A DNA stretch of 64,000 bases from DATAFF01 sp963744915 (GCA_963744915.1 CAVUUY010000025.1:39155-103154); one strand, 5' to 3'. Numbered from the stretch's first letter, positions 18,201-30,363 are shown. Program-made: numbers and translations. Notes: generated by a model from the letters alone, not told the origin.

Positions 18201-21200
18201 CGTGCTGGAAACATATACGGCGCCGTTATCCATATTGTAGTTGCCATTAAAGACTTCTATGGCGGAAGACTGCCCGCCCCGCGTGGCGATGTCCCCGACG
18301 CTCGTGATCTGGATGTTTTCGGACGTGCTGGCGTAGATGCCACGGGAACGATCCCCATTCGTGGACAAGTTCCCATGGTTGTGGATCTCGGCATCGCCAC
18401 CAGCCCCCACCGAAATCGCCCCGCTGTCCACACCAGATGTCGTGATGTCGCCTGTCCTGTCGACAAAGGCCTTCAAGAGGTTGGTGGTGACGTTCACCCC
18501 TCTCGCATTGTCGCCGGCGGTAACGATATCGCCGACACTGTAGATCGAGGCCCGCCACTGCGCGAGAACATCGATTCCGGTCGAGCCGTAACCTGCACTG
18601 GTGATATTGCTGGCATTGCGAACAATCGCCTTCTGACCGCCGGAGACGACCCGGATACCCTCGGCGGCCGCCCCGCTCGTGGTGATGTCGCCGGTGGCCT
18701 CGACAGTCGCGTCGCCGGCGGCACGGACATCGATGGCATTGCTGCCCTCACCCGTGGTCGACAGAGGGCCGCCATTGGTGAGAGTCACCGCTCCCGAACT
18801 CGCCTCGAGCGCGATGGCCGAGGCCGAATTTCCCGTTGTCGTGATGTTCTGCCGGCTGCTCACCACCACGCCATCGCGCCCGGAAGCGTGAATGCCGGCA
18901 GCCCCGGCGCCGACCGTCGTCAGCCTGCCGTCATTGCTGATCGCGACGGCGCCGCTCAGCGACTGGGCGAAGATCGCGGAGGAATAGCGGAAAGCGGAAG
19001 CCGTGGTGACGTCTCCCGTGCTGTCGACGAAGACCGACCCCTGCGATGTGAAGGCGTAGATGCCGGCGAAGCAAGTCGCCATGCTGCCATCGTTCACAAC
19101 CGTGACGTCCCCGATGCGCGCTTGCGCCGTTGCGAACACGCCGAAGCCATTCGGCGCGCTCAACTGTCCCCGGGTGATGACGCCGATATCTCCGGTTGCC
19201 GTGAGCGCGACGATCGCGCTGGCATCAGACACGGCAATATCGCCGGTGCTGTCGATGGCGACCGAGCCGATGGAACTCGCGGTTGCGAAGATCCCGCGCC
19301 CCTGCCGTCCGGTGGTGGTGATCGCTCCGTTGCTCGTCACTTGGACGTCGCCTGTGTCGGAGCTGGCATGAATGCCACCGCTCAAGTCGCCGCTCGTCGA
19401 CAAATCCCCTTCGCTGGTGATCACGAGGTTGAGCGCATTCGGGTCGCCGCCGGTCACCCTGGCGTAGATCGCCGCCGCCTCCGAGCCCGTGGTCTCGATG
19501 TCGCCCAGGCTGGTGACGACGGCTCCATCGGAGGCAGTGGCAAAAATCCCGGCAGCGTCGTAGCCGACCGTGGTCAGATTGCCGTCATTGCGGATCGCGA
19601 CGGAGCCATCGATGGATCTCGCTTCGATGGCTTTCGCATTCGCATCCCTCGTACGGATATCGCCGGCGCTCGTGATCGAAACCGCTCCGAGCGGGGTGTA
19701 GGCGAAAATTCCATCACCGCCGGTTGTCAATGCACCCTTGCCATCGATCGTGATGTCGCCTGCGACGCTGACCTCTGCCCTGATGCCGTTCCCGCTGGCG
19801 CTGAGATCACCGTCGCTGGCAATGGTGATTGCGCCGGTCGAGGTCACGCCGACGATGCCATAGGCAGCTGCCCCGGAGGTGATGATATCGCCGATGCTGT
19901 TCACCATGACGGCACCGGCATAGGATTGGGCATTAATGCCATTGGCGTAGGCGCCAGCGGTGGTGATTGCGCCATCATTTTGAACGGTTGCGTCGCCACC
20001 CCTTGCTACGACGACAATGCCTTGGGCGCCCAACCCGGTGGTGCTGACTGGACCATGGTTCGTGGCCGCCGCAGCGCCGCCTGCAACCGCATACAAACCA
20101 TGGTTTAGAAAGCCTGTGGTCGAGACGGCGCCGCTGCTGCTGATGGTGGCACTGGTCGAGCCGCGAGCGACAATTCCGCCGCCATCGCCAACCCCGGCAA
20201 GCCTGCCGACGCTGTCGATCGCGACGGAGCCGTCATGCGACACCCCCCGGATCGCGGCGGCATTGTAGTTGCTGGTGGCGATGTCGCCTCGGCTGGTGAT
20301 CGTCACCGCTCCGCTCTCGGTCAATCCGAAGATACCCGTAGCGCCGGTCGTCAGGTTGCCCCGGTTGTCGATGACGACATCGCCGCTGGTGCTCACCGCG
20401 GCCCTGATGCCGCTGCCGTCGGTAGCGAGATCGCCCTGGCTGGTGATCTTGACGGTGCCGGACTCGGCAGTGCCGACGATGCCATCGGCGGCGGCGCCCG
20501 ACACGATGATTCTGCCGATATTGTCGATCGTCACCGAACCGGTCGCCCCGGCCTCGGCAAGGATTCCATGCGAGCCCGACCCGGACGTGGCAATGTCGCC
20601 GGAGCGGGTCACCACGACGTCGCCACTGCCGGCCGAGGCAAGAACGGCCGAGGCATTGTCTCCCGCGGTCGACAAATTGCCCTGGCCACGAACCTCGGCT
20701 CCGGTGAGGCCTCTTGCGATGATCGCCTCGCCGTCCTGACCGGATGTCGTGATGTTGCCGGTGCTGTCGATGAGCGCCCGACCATTGTCGCTGATCGCCA
20801 CCAGCCCATCGGCAAGCCGGCCGGATGTCACGATATTGCCGATATTGTAGATCGCCGCCGAACCTGGATCATGCGTCCCGATGGCGATCGCGCCATCGCC
20901 CGAGGTGGTGATGTCGCCTTCATTGTGGAGAATGGATGTGCCGCCTTCGGCATATACCCACATGCCGTAGGAGCGCGCCCCCGCGGTGGTGATGGCACCC
21001 TTGCTTGAAACGTCGGCCGAGCCGGTGGAACGAGCATAGATGCCATGGGCGTCGTCGCCGCCGGTGACGAGATTGCCTTGGGTGGCGACCACGACATTGT
21101 ACGGGTAGGTGACGCCGAATTGATTGGCCGGCAGCACGGCGCGGATGGCGGATGATCGCGCCCCCAGGGTCGTGATATCCCCCTGGCTCACCACCGAGAC

Positions 21201-21770
21201 ACCCGTGCCATATGCGGAAGAAGCTGCAAAAATACCGTTGGAGTCGTCCCCCGCAGTGGACAGATTGCCGGTGTTGACGACCCTCGCCGTGCCCAAATAG
21301 GTGTTGCTCACGATGGCATCGCTGCGCTGGCCGCCGGTCACGATGTCGCCGGTGTTTCGAACGGTCACATCAAAGAGACTGAAGCCGTAGACGCCTGGGG
21401 CGCCATCGCCGGTGGTGACGATGCGAAAGGGGGTGACGTCGCTGTCGACCTCGACCGGAACGACATTGATCTGATCGAAAGCCACGCCCCGTTGACCTGG
21501 AGCGGGCGTGATATCGCCTGCGACATCACGGACGGTCAGCTTGGTGTAATCGGAGAAAATTTTGCTGCCGCCGGGCAGTCGCCAGAAATCGGCGCCGCCG
21601 CTTACGTCGCCGGTGCAAATGATCTCCTGGCTGGCCCTCAGGAAGCTGCAGTCCGCCTGCGCCGGGCGGGCCGGGGTGAGACACAATGCTGCAACCGCCG
21701 CCGAGGCGAGCAGCGCCCCGCGGAATTGTGTCAGCCCGGCCCACTTGCGCGGCGGAAGAATGGTGCTCAT
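15228..21770 (-). CDS. Giant repeat-rich autotransporter (type Va secretion)
   Basis: A 2180-residue surface protein. Residues 1 to about 40 are a signal peptide (ALLASAAVAALCLTPARPAQA). About residues 110-1700 are a passenger built from dozens of units of about 33-36 residues, with a core like GDI-TTSG-x-SGI-A and a following hydrophobic strand, as expected for a right-handed beta-helix. A linker with a few non-repeat domains follows. From about residue 1900 to the end lies the beta-barrel translocator (WLRGFGENAGYD ... GGLRWNF), ending in Phe as outer membrane barrels do. It is exported by Sec, and the barrel carries the passenger to the surface. No passenger protease or RGD-type motif was noticed, so adhesion is only likely by analogy. 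The gene stands alone between convergent and divergent neighbours. Confidence 0.93.
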   Translation of the reverse strand: MSTILPPRKWAGLTQFRGALLASAAVAALCLTPARPAQADCSFLRASQEIICTGDVSGGADFWRLPGGSKIFSDYTKLTVRDVAGDITPAPGQRGVAFDQINVVPVEVDSDVTPFRIVTTGDGAPGVYGFSLFDVTVRNTGDIVTGGQRSDAIVSNTYLGTARVVNTGNLSTAGDDSNGIFAASSAYGTGVSVVSQGDITTLGARSSAIRAVLPANQFGVTYPYNVVVATQGNLVTGGDDAHGIYARSTGSADVSSKGAITTAGARSYGMWVYAEGGTSILHNEGDITTSGDGAIAIGTHDPGSAAIYNIGNIVTSGRLADGLVAISDNGRALIDSTGNITTSGQDGEAIIARGLTGAEVRGQGNLSTAGDNASAVLASAGSGDVVVTRSGDIATSGSGSHGILAEAGATGSVTIDNIGRIIVSGAAADGIVGTAESGTVKITSQGDLATDGSGIRAAVSTSGDVVIDNRGNLTTGATGIFGLTESGAVTITSRGDIATSNYNAAAIRGVSHDGSVAIDSVGRLAGVGDGGGIVARGSTSATISSSGAVSTTGFLNHGLYAVAGGAAAATNHGPVSTTGLGAQGIVVVARGGDATVQNDGAITTAGAYANGINAQSYAGAVMVNSIGDIITSGAAAYGIVGVTSTGAITIASDGDLSASGNGIRAEVSVAGDITIDGKGALTTGGDGIFAYTPLGAVSITSAGDIRTRDANAKAIEARSIDGSVAIRNDGNLTTVGYDAAGIFATASDGAVVTSLGDIETTGSEAAAIYARVTGGDPNALNLVITSEGDLSTSGDLSGGIHASSDTGDVQVTSNGAITTTGRQGRGIFATASSIGSVAIDSTGDIAVSDASAIVALTATGDIGVITRGQLSAPNGFGVFATAQARIGDVTVVNDGSMATCFAGIYAFTSQGSVFVDSTGDVTTASAFRYSSAIFAQSLSGAVAISNDGRLTTVGAGAAGIHASGRDGVVVSSRQNITTTGNSASAIALEASSGAVTLTNGGPLSTTGEGSNAIDVRAAGDATVEATGDITTSGAAAEGIRVVSGGQKAIVRNASNITSAGYGSTGIDVLAQWRASIYSVGDIVTAGDNARGVNVTTNLLKAFVDRTGDITTSGVDSGAISVGAGGDAEIHNHGNLSTNGDRSRGIYASTSENIQITSVGDIATRGGQSSAIEVFNGNYNMDNGAVYVSSTGRLSTIGTSSAAILVNANASVTVSSTGDIGTTGVNAEGVLIWAPHGDVILASKGAITTTGDSSAGLTGYGNSGSVHIDSMGDITTSGGAIQFGGGAHGIYGASQGAVAITSEGRITTAGAGATGIRANVFSQALASIDSVGDVTTAGAGADAIAALSGRDATITSVGAVSTLGSGTGLHALARGGVARVRSTGDIRTTGTGSHGIDATAQSGAVVESTGNVLVGGNRSDGLHVHTQSGDASIVSAGDLAAIGDYSNAVHLDAHMNGVATIQSVGRLAAQGREARGIDGRVYDRAVLNVDSRGDIAVEGAAGILLTAFGDGGVTLSSAGNVTVAGEGADGIAAGSQAGNVSVTSGGNIAVRGSLATGITAAGVNAAIHSRGNITLDGSAAVGILASAAGAAPGVAAVESAGDVTMTGDGASGLYARSLSGAAEITITSGTVTGGSGDGFAAGLSAAAPARLENHGTLQALSGRAIANAAGGGPLSVANLGTVIGFVNLNDGEDDFDNRGRFEARGDSDFGTGIDAMVNSGTLRAGGAGGAEAVAFLGLESFTNGPSGVITMINGRAGDRLRFPALDNFNGGGLLGVDAVLAGTGSPADLLTLSGVVGGTTMVKVNNVARSAGVRDAEDIFIVDQGSRPQGDEFRLASGPIHAGFFLYELRPDDDGSTKWELYEAGHDQSRVDALGVVMTGLQNVWHAGVSAWHQRMGDLVSLAAAPVITPSADFPGGPPTPRQRGGVWLRGFGENAGYDPHSPADFHQDIAGAQGGIDGVTAGPLGGDSVIAGLLGGYVHSGLTLDHTPDHATYEGGTIGGYLTYLNAGFHADLLLKADLVTVTYAQGVLSDDVAARSLGGSVELGYKYDVGPGFYLNPLAQLAYVAGNIDDGSLGGAPISFADGDSLRGRAGLRAGYLGAVAGAMVEPYVEAHFLHEFAGGNRGFAYGYRSASNGLDSWGLVGGGLQVTAAPLTAFVNLQAFVGEEIDGLAGQGGLRWNF

Positions 21771-21941
21771 TGCAGAATCCCCGGCCCTATTCGAATTCAG
21801 GCTGCAACTTTAAACGGACACAACCTGAAAGGGAACACCATACCGTCGCCTTTTGCGCAAGCTGTTGCAAAACTATCGCTTTCTGGTAGTGGACCCGGCC
21901 ACGCCCTTGCGTCCGTTCCCTTGCTGCTGCAGAACCCGGCA

Positions 21942-25544
<3,603 letters not shown>

Positions 25545-25591
25545 CGATCGCCGGCCCCGAGATTGGCGCCTTCCGGCACGCGGGACTCGGG

Positions 25592-27349
25592 TCACGGCGG
25601 CAGACCCGCCCTTTCCAGTCCCTCGCGATGGTGCTGGCGATCCGTGTCCTGCCGGTAATGGAGCGTTTCGAGATAGGCGCCGATGGAAAAGGCCGGCTGC
25701 AGGGTCAAGACCTCGCGGGCATGCGCCGTCGCTGCAGTCTTGTTGCCGATCTGGGCCGATGCGGCCGCGAGGAAGGCATGGCTGGCATGGTCCGGCGTCG
25801 TGATGCGGCTGAAGGCGGCGATCGCCTCCGGATAGGCACCGGCCAGATAGAAGGCCCGCCCGAGGTGGCCCCAGAAGCGCTCCGGGTGGTACGGGTTGAG
25901 GCGCATGGCCTTCTTGATCCACTCTATCCCCTCTTCCGGCCTGCCGAGCCAAGTCAGGATCTCGCCGTGCTGGACGACGATCAGGTCATTGTTGGGGTTG
26001 AGGGTGAGCGCCCGCTCCTGATGGTAGAGAGCCTTGTCGTGGTTGTCCCACACCAGGTGGACCGCCGCGAGGATGCGATGGACATCGGCATCGCTTTCAT
26101 CGAGATCGAGGGCCGTCTGAAGCTCCCGGACCACGTCGTCCCAGGTCGCCTGCTTGTCCTTGCACCAGCCATTGACCCAGCTCTGGCCGAGGACGCAGGC
26201 CTTCCAGGCATGGGCATGGGCATATTCCCGATCGAGCTCGATCGCGCGTTCGAGCATGCGAAGGGCTTCCCGGTTCGCTTCCGGCAGCGAGCGGTGGTGA
26301 AGCACCTTGCCGGCCAGCACGCATTCATAGGCGGCCATGCTCTCGGTGGGCTTGCGCTTTGCTCGATCCTGCGATGCCGCTTCGACGCGACCGCGCAGCG
26401 TCGAGACGATGGCCGAGGTGATTTCGTCCTGGATCGCGAAGATGTCCGCAAGCTCGCGGTCGTAGCGGTCGGCCCAGACATGGGCATCCGATTCGGCATC
26501 GACCAGCTGAACCGTGACCCTGACGCGGTTGCCCGCCTTGCGAACGCTGCCCTCGACGACATAATCGACGCCGAACTCCTTGGCGATCTCCTGTACCGAC
26601 ACCGCCTTGCCCTTATGGACGAAGACCGAGCTCCGGGAAATGACGAGGAGGTCGCGAAACCGCGACAGCTCGGTGATGATGTCCTCGGTCAGGCCGTCGG
26701 CAAAGAACTCCTGCTCGGGGTCGCCGCTCATATTGGCGAACGGAAGGACGGCGATCGCCGGCTTGTTGGCGCCGGGCTTGATCGCTTCATAGTCCGCGTC
26801 CGGCGAGGCGGAGACTTCGCCGGGAAGGATGACGCGAAAGGCGCGGATCGGACGCGTGATGTTCTTGAACCGTTGCTCGCCGAGATCCTCGAAGCCGAGA
26901 TCAAGCCGATCACCCACCTGGTCCCTGACGGCAGCCGAGACGCAGATTTCGCCCGGCAGGGCCAACGCCTCGAGCCGCGCGGCAACGTTCACCCCGTCTC
27001 CGAAAATGTCGTTCTGCTCGAAAATGACATCGCCGAGATTGATGCCGATGCGATATTGCAGCGACCGCGCCGCCGGCACATCGATATTGCGGCGGGCTAT
27101 CCTGAACTGGATTTCGGCGGCGCATTGGAGCGCCTGGGTGACGCTCTGGAACTCGGCCAGAAGCCCGTCGCCCGTCGTCTTGATGATCCGACCCCGGTTC
27201 TTGGCGATGACCGGGTCGATCAGCTCCAGCCGATTGCTTCTCAGACGCGCCAGCGTGCCGATTTCATCGGCCTCCATGAGCCGGGAAAACCCCACGACGT
27301 CGGCGGCGAAAACGGCGGCCAGTCTGCGCTCGGGCACCGGCTTTTTCAT
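25592..27349 (-). CDS. Class III adenylate/guanylate cyclase with TolB-like region and TPRs
   Basis: A 585-residue protein. Residues 1 to about 180 form a class III nucleotidyl cyclase domain with both metal-binding Asp residues (D17 in FAADVVGFS, D61 in IIKTTGDGLLAEF), a substrate-base Lys (K57) and the Asn/Arg helix GDGVNVAARLEALA, so it should be active. About 195-330 is the TolB/FlgO-like segment common in rhizobial cyclases (IAVLPFANMSGDPEQEFFAD, GLTEDIITEL). The rest is TPR-like (ERALTLNPNNDLIVV, KKAMRLNPYHPERFWG). There is no membrane segment. It lies eight bases after the M50 protease gene and is third in an operon led by a peroxiredoxin with a cyclic-nucleotide-binding domain, which suggests that the cyclase product is read by that protein. 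Confidence 0.9.
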   Translation of the reverse strand: MKKPVPERRLAAVFAADVVGFSRLMEADEIGTLARLRSNRLELIDPVIAKNRGRIIKTTGDGLLAEFQSVTQALQCAAEIQFRIARRNIDVPAARSLQYRIGINLGDVIFEQNDIFGDGVNVAARLEALALPGEICVSAAVRDQVGDRLDLGFEDLGEQRFKNITRPIRAFRVILPGEVSASPDADYEAIKPGANKPAIAVLPFANMSGDPEQEFFADGLTEDIITELSRFRDLLVISRSSVFVHKGKAVSVQEIAKEFGVDYVVEGSVRKAGNRVRVTVQLVDAESDAHVWADRYDRELADIFAIQDEITSAIVSTLRGRVEAASQDRAKRKPTESMAAYECVLAGKVLHHRSLPEANREALRMLERAIELDREYAHAHAWKACVLGQSWVNGWCKDKQATWDDVVRELQTALDLDESDADVHRILAAVHLVWDNHDKALYHQERALTLNPNNDLIVVQHGEILTWLGRPEEGIEWIKKAMRLNPYHPERFWGHLGRAFYLAGAYPEAIAAFSRITTPDHASHAFLAAASAQIGNKTAATAHAREVLTLQPAFSIGAYLETLHYRQDTDRQHHREGLERAGLPP

Positions 27350-27357
27350 GCCGCCCC

Positions 27358-28458
27358 CTAGCTGCTGCTGCCGGCCGTCGAGGGACGGCGCGCGGCCCGC
27401 ATCATCACCATGTCGGCCAGGTTCTCCTTGGTAATGAAGCCTTTCAGCTGGTGGTCGGACCCGACCACCGCGACCATCGGAGCCGGATGCTGCTGCAGCA
27501 ATTGAAAGATGGCGTCGAGATAGGTTCCTTCGCTCACCACCGGCACATCGCGGCGCATGATGTCGAGAACCGGCGTCTCGCCGCCCTTCACCCGCAGGGC
27601 CTCGATGAGGCCGCTGCGGGTGACCGCGCCGCGCAGCCCGCCCTGGCCGTCGACCACCGGGAATGCCTGCTGGCTGGTGCGCAGCAGCAGCTGCTCGGCA
27701 TCCTTGAGCGTGCTGGCGGGCGACAGCGACTGGTAGTCGGTGATCATGGCATCGGAGGCAAAAAAGCCGCGGGTCACGTCGCGGCCCTGCACCATGCCGG
27801 CCTCGGCGCTGGCGGCCAGGAAAACGAACACCGCAATGAGAACGAGGAGCGGACTGCCGAACAGGCCGAGAATGCCAAGCACCACCGCCAGTGCCTGCCC
27901 GATCCTGGCGGCAAGCCGGGTGGCGCGGGTGAAGCCGAGCGGTATGGCCATGAGGGCCCTCAGCACCCGCCCGCCATCCATCGGAAAGGCTGGAATGAGA
28001 TTGAAGATGACGAGGGCGACATTGGCCTCCGCGACCCGCGACATCAGGCTCGGCTGCACGTCGCCCAACCGCGCCATGTCGGTGACATCGAGCGAGGCGC
28101 CGGCGAGCAGGAACAGCACGAGGGCGATGACCACATTGACCAGTGGCCCGGCCAGCGCCACGACGATCTCCTGGCCTGGCTTCTCGGGCATGCGCTCGAG
28201 CGAGGCGACGCCGCCGATCGGCAGCACCGTCACCGTCGGGGTGGCGATGCCGAACTGACGCGCCGCGACGATGTGGCCGAATTCATGCAGCACGACGCAG
28301 ACGAACAGGATGACGATGAAGACGACGCCCTGGACTGCCGCATCGAAACCGCCGTCATAATAATTGGCGGCCCCGATGAAGGCGAGGAGCAGGAAAAAGG
28401 TGACGTGGATGCGGACGGCAGTGCCACCGATTTTGAAAAGCTCGAAGGATCCGCCCAT
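27358..28458 (-). CDS. Site-2 protease (M50) with tandem CBS domains
   Basis: A 366-residue membrane metalloprotease of the SpoIVFB-like, CBS-containing group. The zinc motif HEFGH is in the second hydrophobic segment and the third ligand is in NLIPAFPMDGGRVLRAL. Several more hydrophobic helices precede two CBS domains in the C-terminal half (DAMITDYQSLSPASTL, then VPVVSEGTYLDAIFQLL). Such proteases cleave transmembrane helices, and CBS domains usually bind adenine nucleotides. ATG 28458 has GAGGA upstream; the frame also allows GTG 28479, ten bases after the peroxiredoxin stop. It lies between the peroxiredoxin-CNB gene and the cyclase gene. The substrate is unknown. Confidence 0.88.
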   Translation of the reverse strand: MGGSFELFKIGGTAVRIHVTFFLLLAFIGAANYYDGGFDAAVQGVVFIVILFVCVVLHEFGHIVAARQFGIATPTVTVLPIGGVASLERMPEKPGQEIVVALAGPLVNVVIALVLFLLAGASLDVTDMARLGDVQPSLMSRVAEANVALVIFNLIPAFPMDGGRVLRALMAIPLGFTRATRLAARIGQALAVVLGILGLFGSPLLVLIAVFVFLAASAEAGMVQGRDVTRGFFASDAMITDYQSLSPASTLKDAEQLLLRTSQQAFPVVDGQGGLRGAVTRSGLIEALRVKGGETPVLDIMRRDVPVVSEGTYLDAIFQLLQQHPAPMVAVVGSDHQLKGFITKENLADMVMMRAARRPSTAGSSS

Positions 28459-28488
28459 CGCGTCGACTGTCCTCGCCACACCCGTTGA

Positions 28489-29421
28489 TCAGGCCGGAAT
28501 TGCCTTCAGCCGCTGCTCGACGATCGACATGAACTCGCGGGCGGTCGGTTCCGACTGGTCGATCAGCCCCTTGAAATCCTTCCAGTCAAGCGCAAACAGC
28601 GTCACGTCGGTATCGGCGCGCACGTCGGCGGTGCGCGGATTGCCGGTGAGGATGCCCATCTCGCCGAAGACATCGCCGCGCCCGAGCCGGGCCAGCTCGA
28701 TCTCGCGACCATTGTCGAGGCGGCGGATGACGCTGACCTGGCCCTCCGAAATGATATAGAAGCGGTCGGGGCGGGCGCCTTGATGAATGATGATATCGCC
28801 TCGCTCGAACAGCACCGTCTTGAGGTCCTTGGTCGCCTCGGCGAGCACCCGTTTGCGCAGCCGCGGGAAAACCTTGCCGAGCCATTGATTGTAGGCGGCA
28901 TGCGCCTCCTGTCCCGGCTGCCAGTGGGCGGGGCACATCTCGCCGCTTTGCAGACCGCGCAGCACACGCAAAGTCTCGCTGACGTTACGGCCGACATCAT
29001 GATCATTGATGGTCACATGCCGGACTATGCCCAGCGGGTCGATGATAAATGTGCCGCGCATCGCCGACCCGTCGTCGGCCAGCACGCCAAAGGCGCGGGT
29101 CAGGGCATGCGAGGTGTCGGCGATCACCGGGAAATCGATGTTTTTCAATTTCTCGTCCTGCGTGAAAAACGCCTGATGGCTGAAAAAGCTGTCGGTGCTG
29201 GCGGCGACCAGCTTGGCGCCACTCCGGGTGAAGTCGCCGGCGAGGGCGGCGAATGCGGCAATCTCCGTCGGGCACAGGAACGAGAAATCACGTGGGTAGA
29301 AGAACAGCACCACCCACTCTCCCCCGAGGTCGGATAGGGTAAATCTGCTCGGAATGCGGGCATCGCGTCGCCAAATTTCAACTTCGATCATGGGCGCGGG
29401 TTTGCCGATGGTCACAGTCAT
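28489..29421 (-). CDS. Peroxiredoxin fused to a cyclic-nucleotide-binding domain
   Basis: A 310-residue two-domain protein. Residues 1 to about 195 are an AhpC/Prx1-type peroxiredoxin: peroxidatic C50 in DFSFLCPTE (S47 stands where most have Thr) and resolving C163 in GEMCPAHW. About 200-305 are a cNMP-binding domain with the phosphate cassette FGEMGILTGNPRTA; E254 and R263, the residues that hold the cyclic nucleotide, are present. It should reduce peroxides and respond to cAMP or cGMP. It is the first gene of an operon with an M50/CBS protease and a class III cyclase. The direction of control (nucleotide regulating peroxidase, or redox state regulating binding) is unknown. Confidence 0.92.
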   Translation of the reverse strand: MTVTIGKPAPMIEVEIWRRDARIPSRFTLSDLGGEWVVLFFYPRDFSFLCPTEIAAFAALAGDFTRSGAKLVAASTDSFFSHQAFFTQDEKLKNIDFPVIADTSHALTRAFGVLADDGSAMRGTFIIDPLGIVRHVTINDHDVGRNVSETLRVLRGLQSGEMCPAHWQPGQEAHAAYNQWLGKVFPRLRKRVLAEATKDLKTVLFERGDIIIHQGARPDRFYIISEGQVSVIRRLDNGREIELARLGRGDVFGEMGILTGNPRTADVRADTDVTLFALDWKDFKGLIDQSEPTAREFMSIVEQRLKAIPA

Positions 29422-29573
29422 GAACGCTCCTCCCGGTGGTTAACGGTCTACCCGCCTCGGGACCAATGTAGGTCGCTCCCGCGCGACAGAAAAGCATGGG
29501 GGCGAACGGCCAGGGAACCAAGCTTCCGAAGGAACATTGAATTGCCGACCGCGGGAGCTCGCGAGAGGTCGCC

Positions 29574-29723
29574 ATGTCGGCAGCGAAAACCACGACAAAT
29601 CACCGTGCTATTCGAAAGTGGGCGCATCAGCGAAAGCCGGCCTTCCTCTACCGGGATGAGGCCGACAAAGGCGGCAAGAGCCGGTTTTTCAAATTCATGC
29701 GCCGCCAAGAGGGCGGAAAATGA
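29574..29723 (+). CDS. 49-residue small protein coupled to the ECF sigma factor
   Basis: An ATG preceded by GAGAGG opens a 49-codon frame whose TGA overlaps the sigma-factor ATG (ATGA). The N terminus (KTTTNHRAIRKWAHQR) and C terminus (AFLYRDEADKGG, KSRFFKFMRR) resemble the two ends of a family of about 90-residue hypothetical proteins, often mislabelled 1,4-alpha-glucan branching enzyme, as I recall them. The acidic middle (typically with ISWDEFFE) is missing, so this looks like an internally shortened version. It is basic overall. NepR, the usual anti-sigma partner next to EcfG, has no resemblance to it. A role connected with the sigma factor is inferred from coupling only. Confidence 0.6.
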   Translation: MSAAKTTTNHRAIRKWAHQRKPAFLYRDEADKGGKSRFFKFMRRQEGGK

Positions 29724-30331
29724 CACTCAGGGGGCGCGATGCAGAGCGGGAGACGGCACCATCTCCCTTTGCGGAAGCCGCCAGGTCAGGGGATCGGATC
29801 GCATTTTCCGCCGCGACGCGGGAAGATCTCAACAAGCAGCTGCTCAGCCTGATACCGTCGTTGCGGGCCTTTGCCCGTGTTCTGACGCGCAATCCCTCGG
29901 AGGTCGACGACCTCGTCCAGGACACCTTGGTCAAGGCGATCAGCAATATCCATCAATTCACACCGGGAACGAACCTTCGCGCCTGGCTGTTCACGATCGA
30001 GCGCAATACGTTCTATACGGCGCACCAGCAGCGCCGTCGCCACCCGGCGGCGCCGCTCGACGAGGACCGCGTTCTCAGCGTGTCGCCGACCCAGGAATGG
30101 TCGGTCCGGATGTCGGCGGTGCAGGCCGCCGTTCTGCAGCTCCCGGCTGAACAGCGGGAAGCCCTGTTGCTCGTCGCCGGTGCCGGCATGACCTATGACG
30201 AGGCTGCCGTGGTCTGCGAGTGCGCGCTCGGGACCATCAAGAGCCGGATCAACCGCGCCCGGCACCGCCTCGAGGAACTCCTTGAAATCGACGGCGCCGC
30301 CTTCTTCGAAAGTAGCAGCCCCTCTAGCTGA
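29720..30331 (+). CDS. ECF RNA polymerase sigma factor (EcfG-like)
   Basis: A 203-residue ECF sigma factor. Region 2 is DDLVQDTLVKAISNIHQF with GTNLRAWLFTIERN; region 4 is LPAEQREALLLVAGAGMTYD with GTIKSRINRARHRLEEL. This resembles EcfG-type sigma factors of the alphaproteobacterial general stress response. The first 30 residues are extra and variable. Its ATG overlaps the stop of the 49-residue small ORF. No phyR or nepR gene is in the window, so it may be a secondary EcfG paralogue. A GGAAC-type promoter-like sequence lies 33 bases after its stop. Confidence 0.88.
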   Translation: MTLRGRDAERETAPSPFAEAARSGDRIAFSAATREDLNKQLLSLIPSLRAFARVLTRNPSEVDDLVQDTLVKAISNIHQFTPGTNLRAWLFTIERNTFYTAHQQRRRHPAAPLDEDRVLSVSPTQEWSVRMSAVQAAVLQLPAEQREALLLVAGAGMTYDEAAVVCECALGTIKSRINRARHRLEELLEIDGAAFFESSSPSS

Positions 30332-30363
30332 CGCAGGGTCATCCCTGCATCCAAAAGGCCACG

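Noticed and set aside
18066..20108. 680-codon open frame antisense to the autotransporter
   Set aside because: It mirrors the repeats of the autotransporter and has no start context or family features.
15228..21770. Regular repeats that might suggest a CRISPR array
   Set aside because: Repeats are in frame, about 100 bases long, imperfect and coding; there are no short identical repeats with unique spacers and no cas genes.
21492..21941. Longer N terminus for the fused mutase
   Set aside because: The extra 150 codons overlap the autotransporter signal-peptide region on the other strand and have no MutA similarity.
29574..29723. NepR-type anti-sigma factor
   Set aside because: The NepR core helices are missing; the sequence instead matches the ends of another small family.
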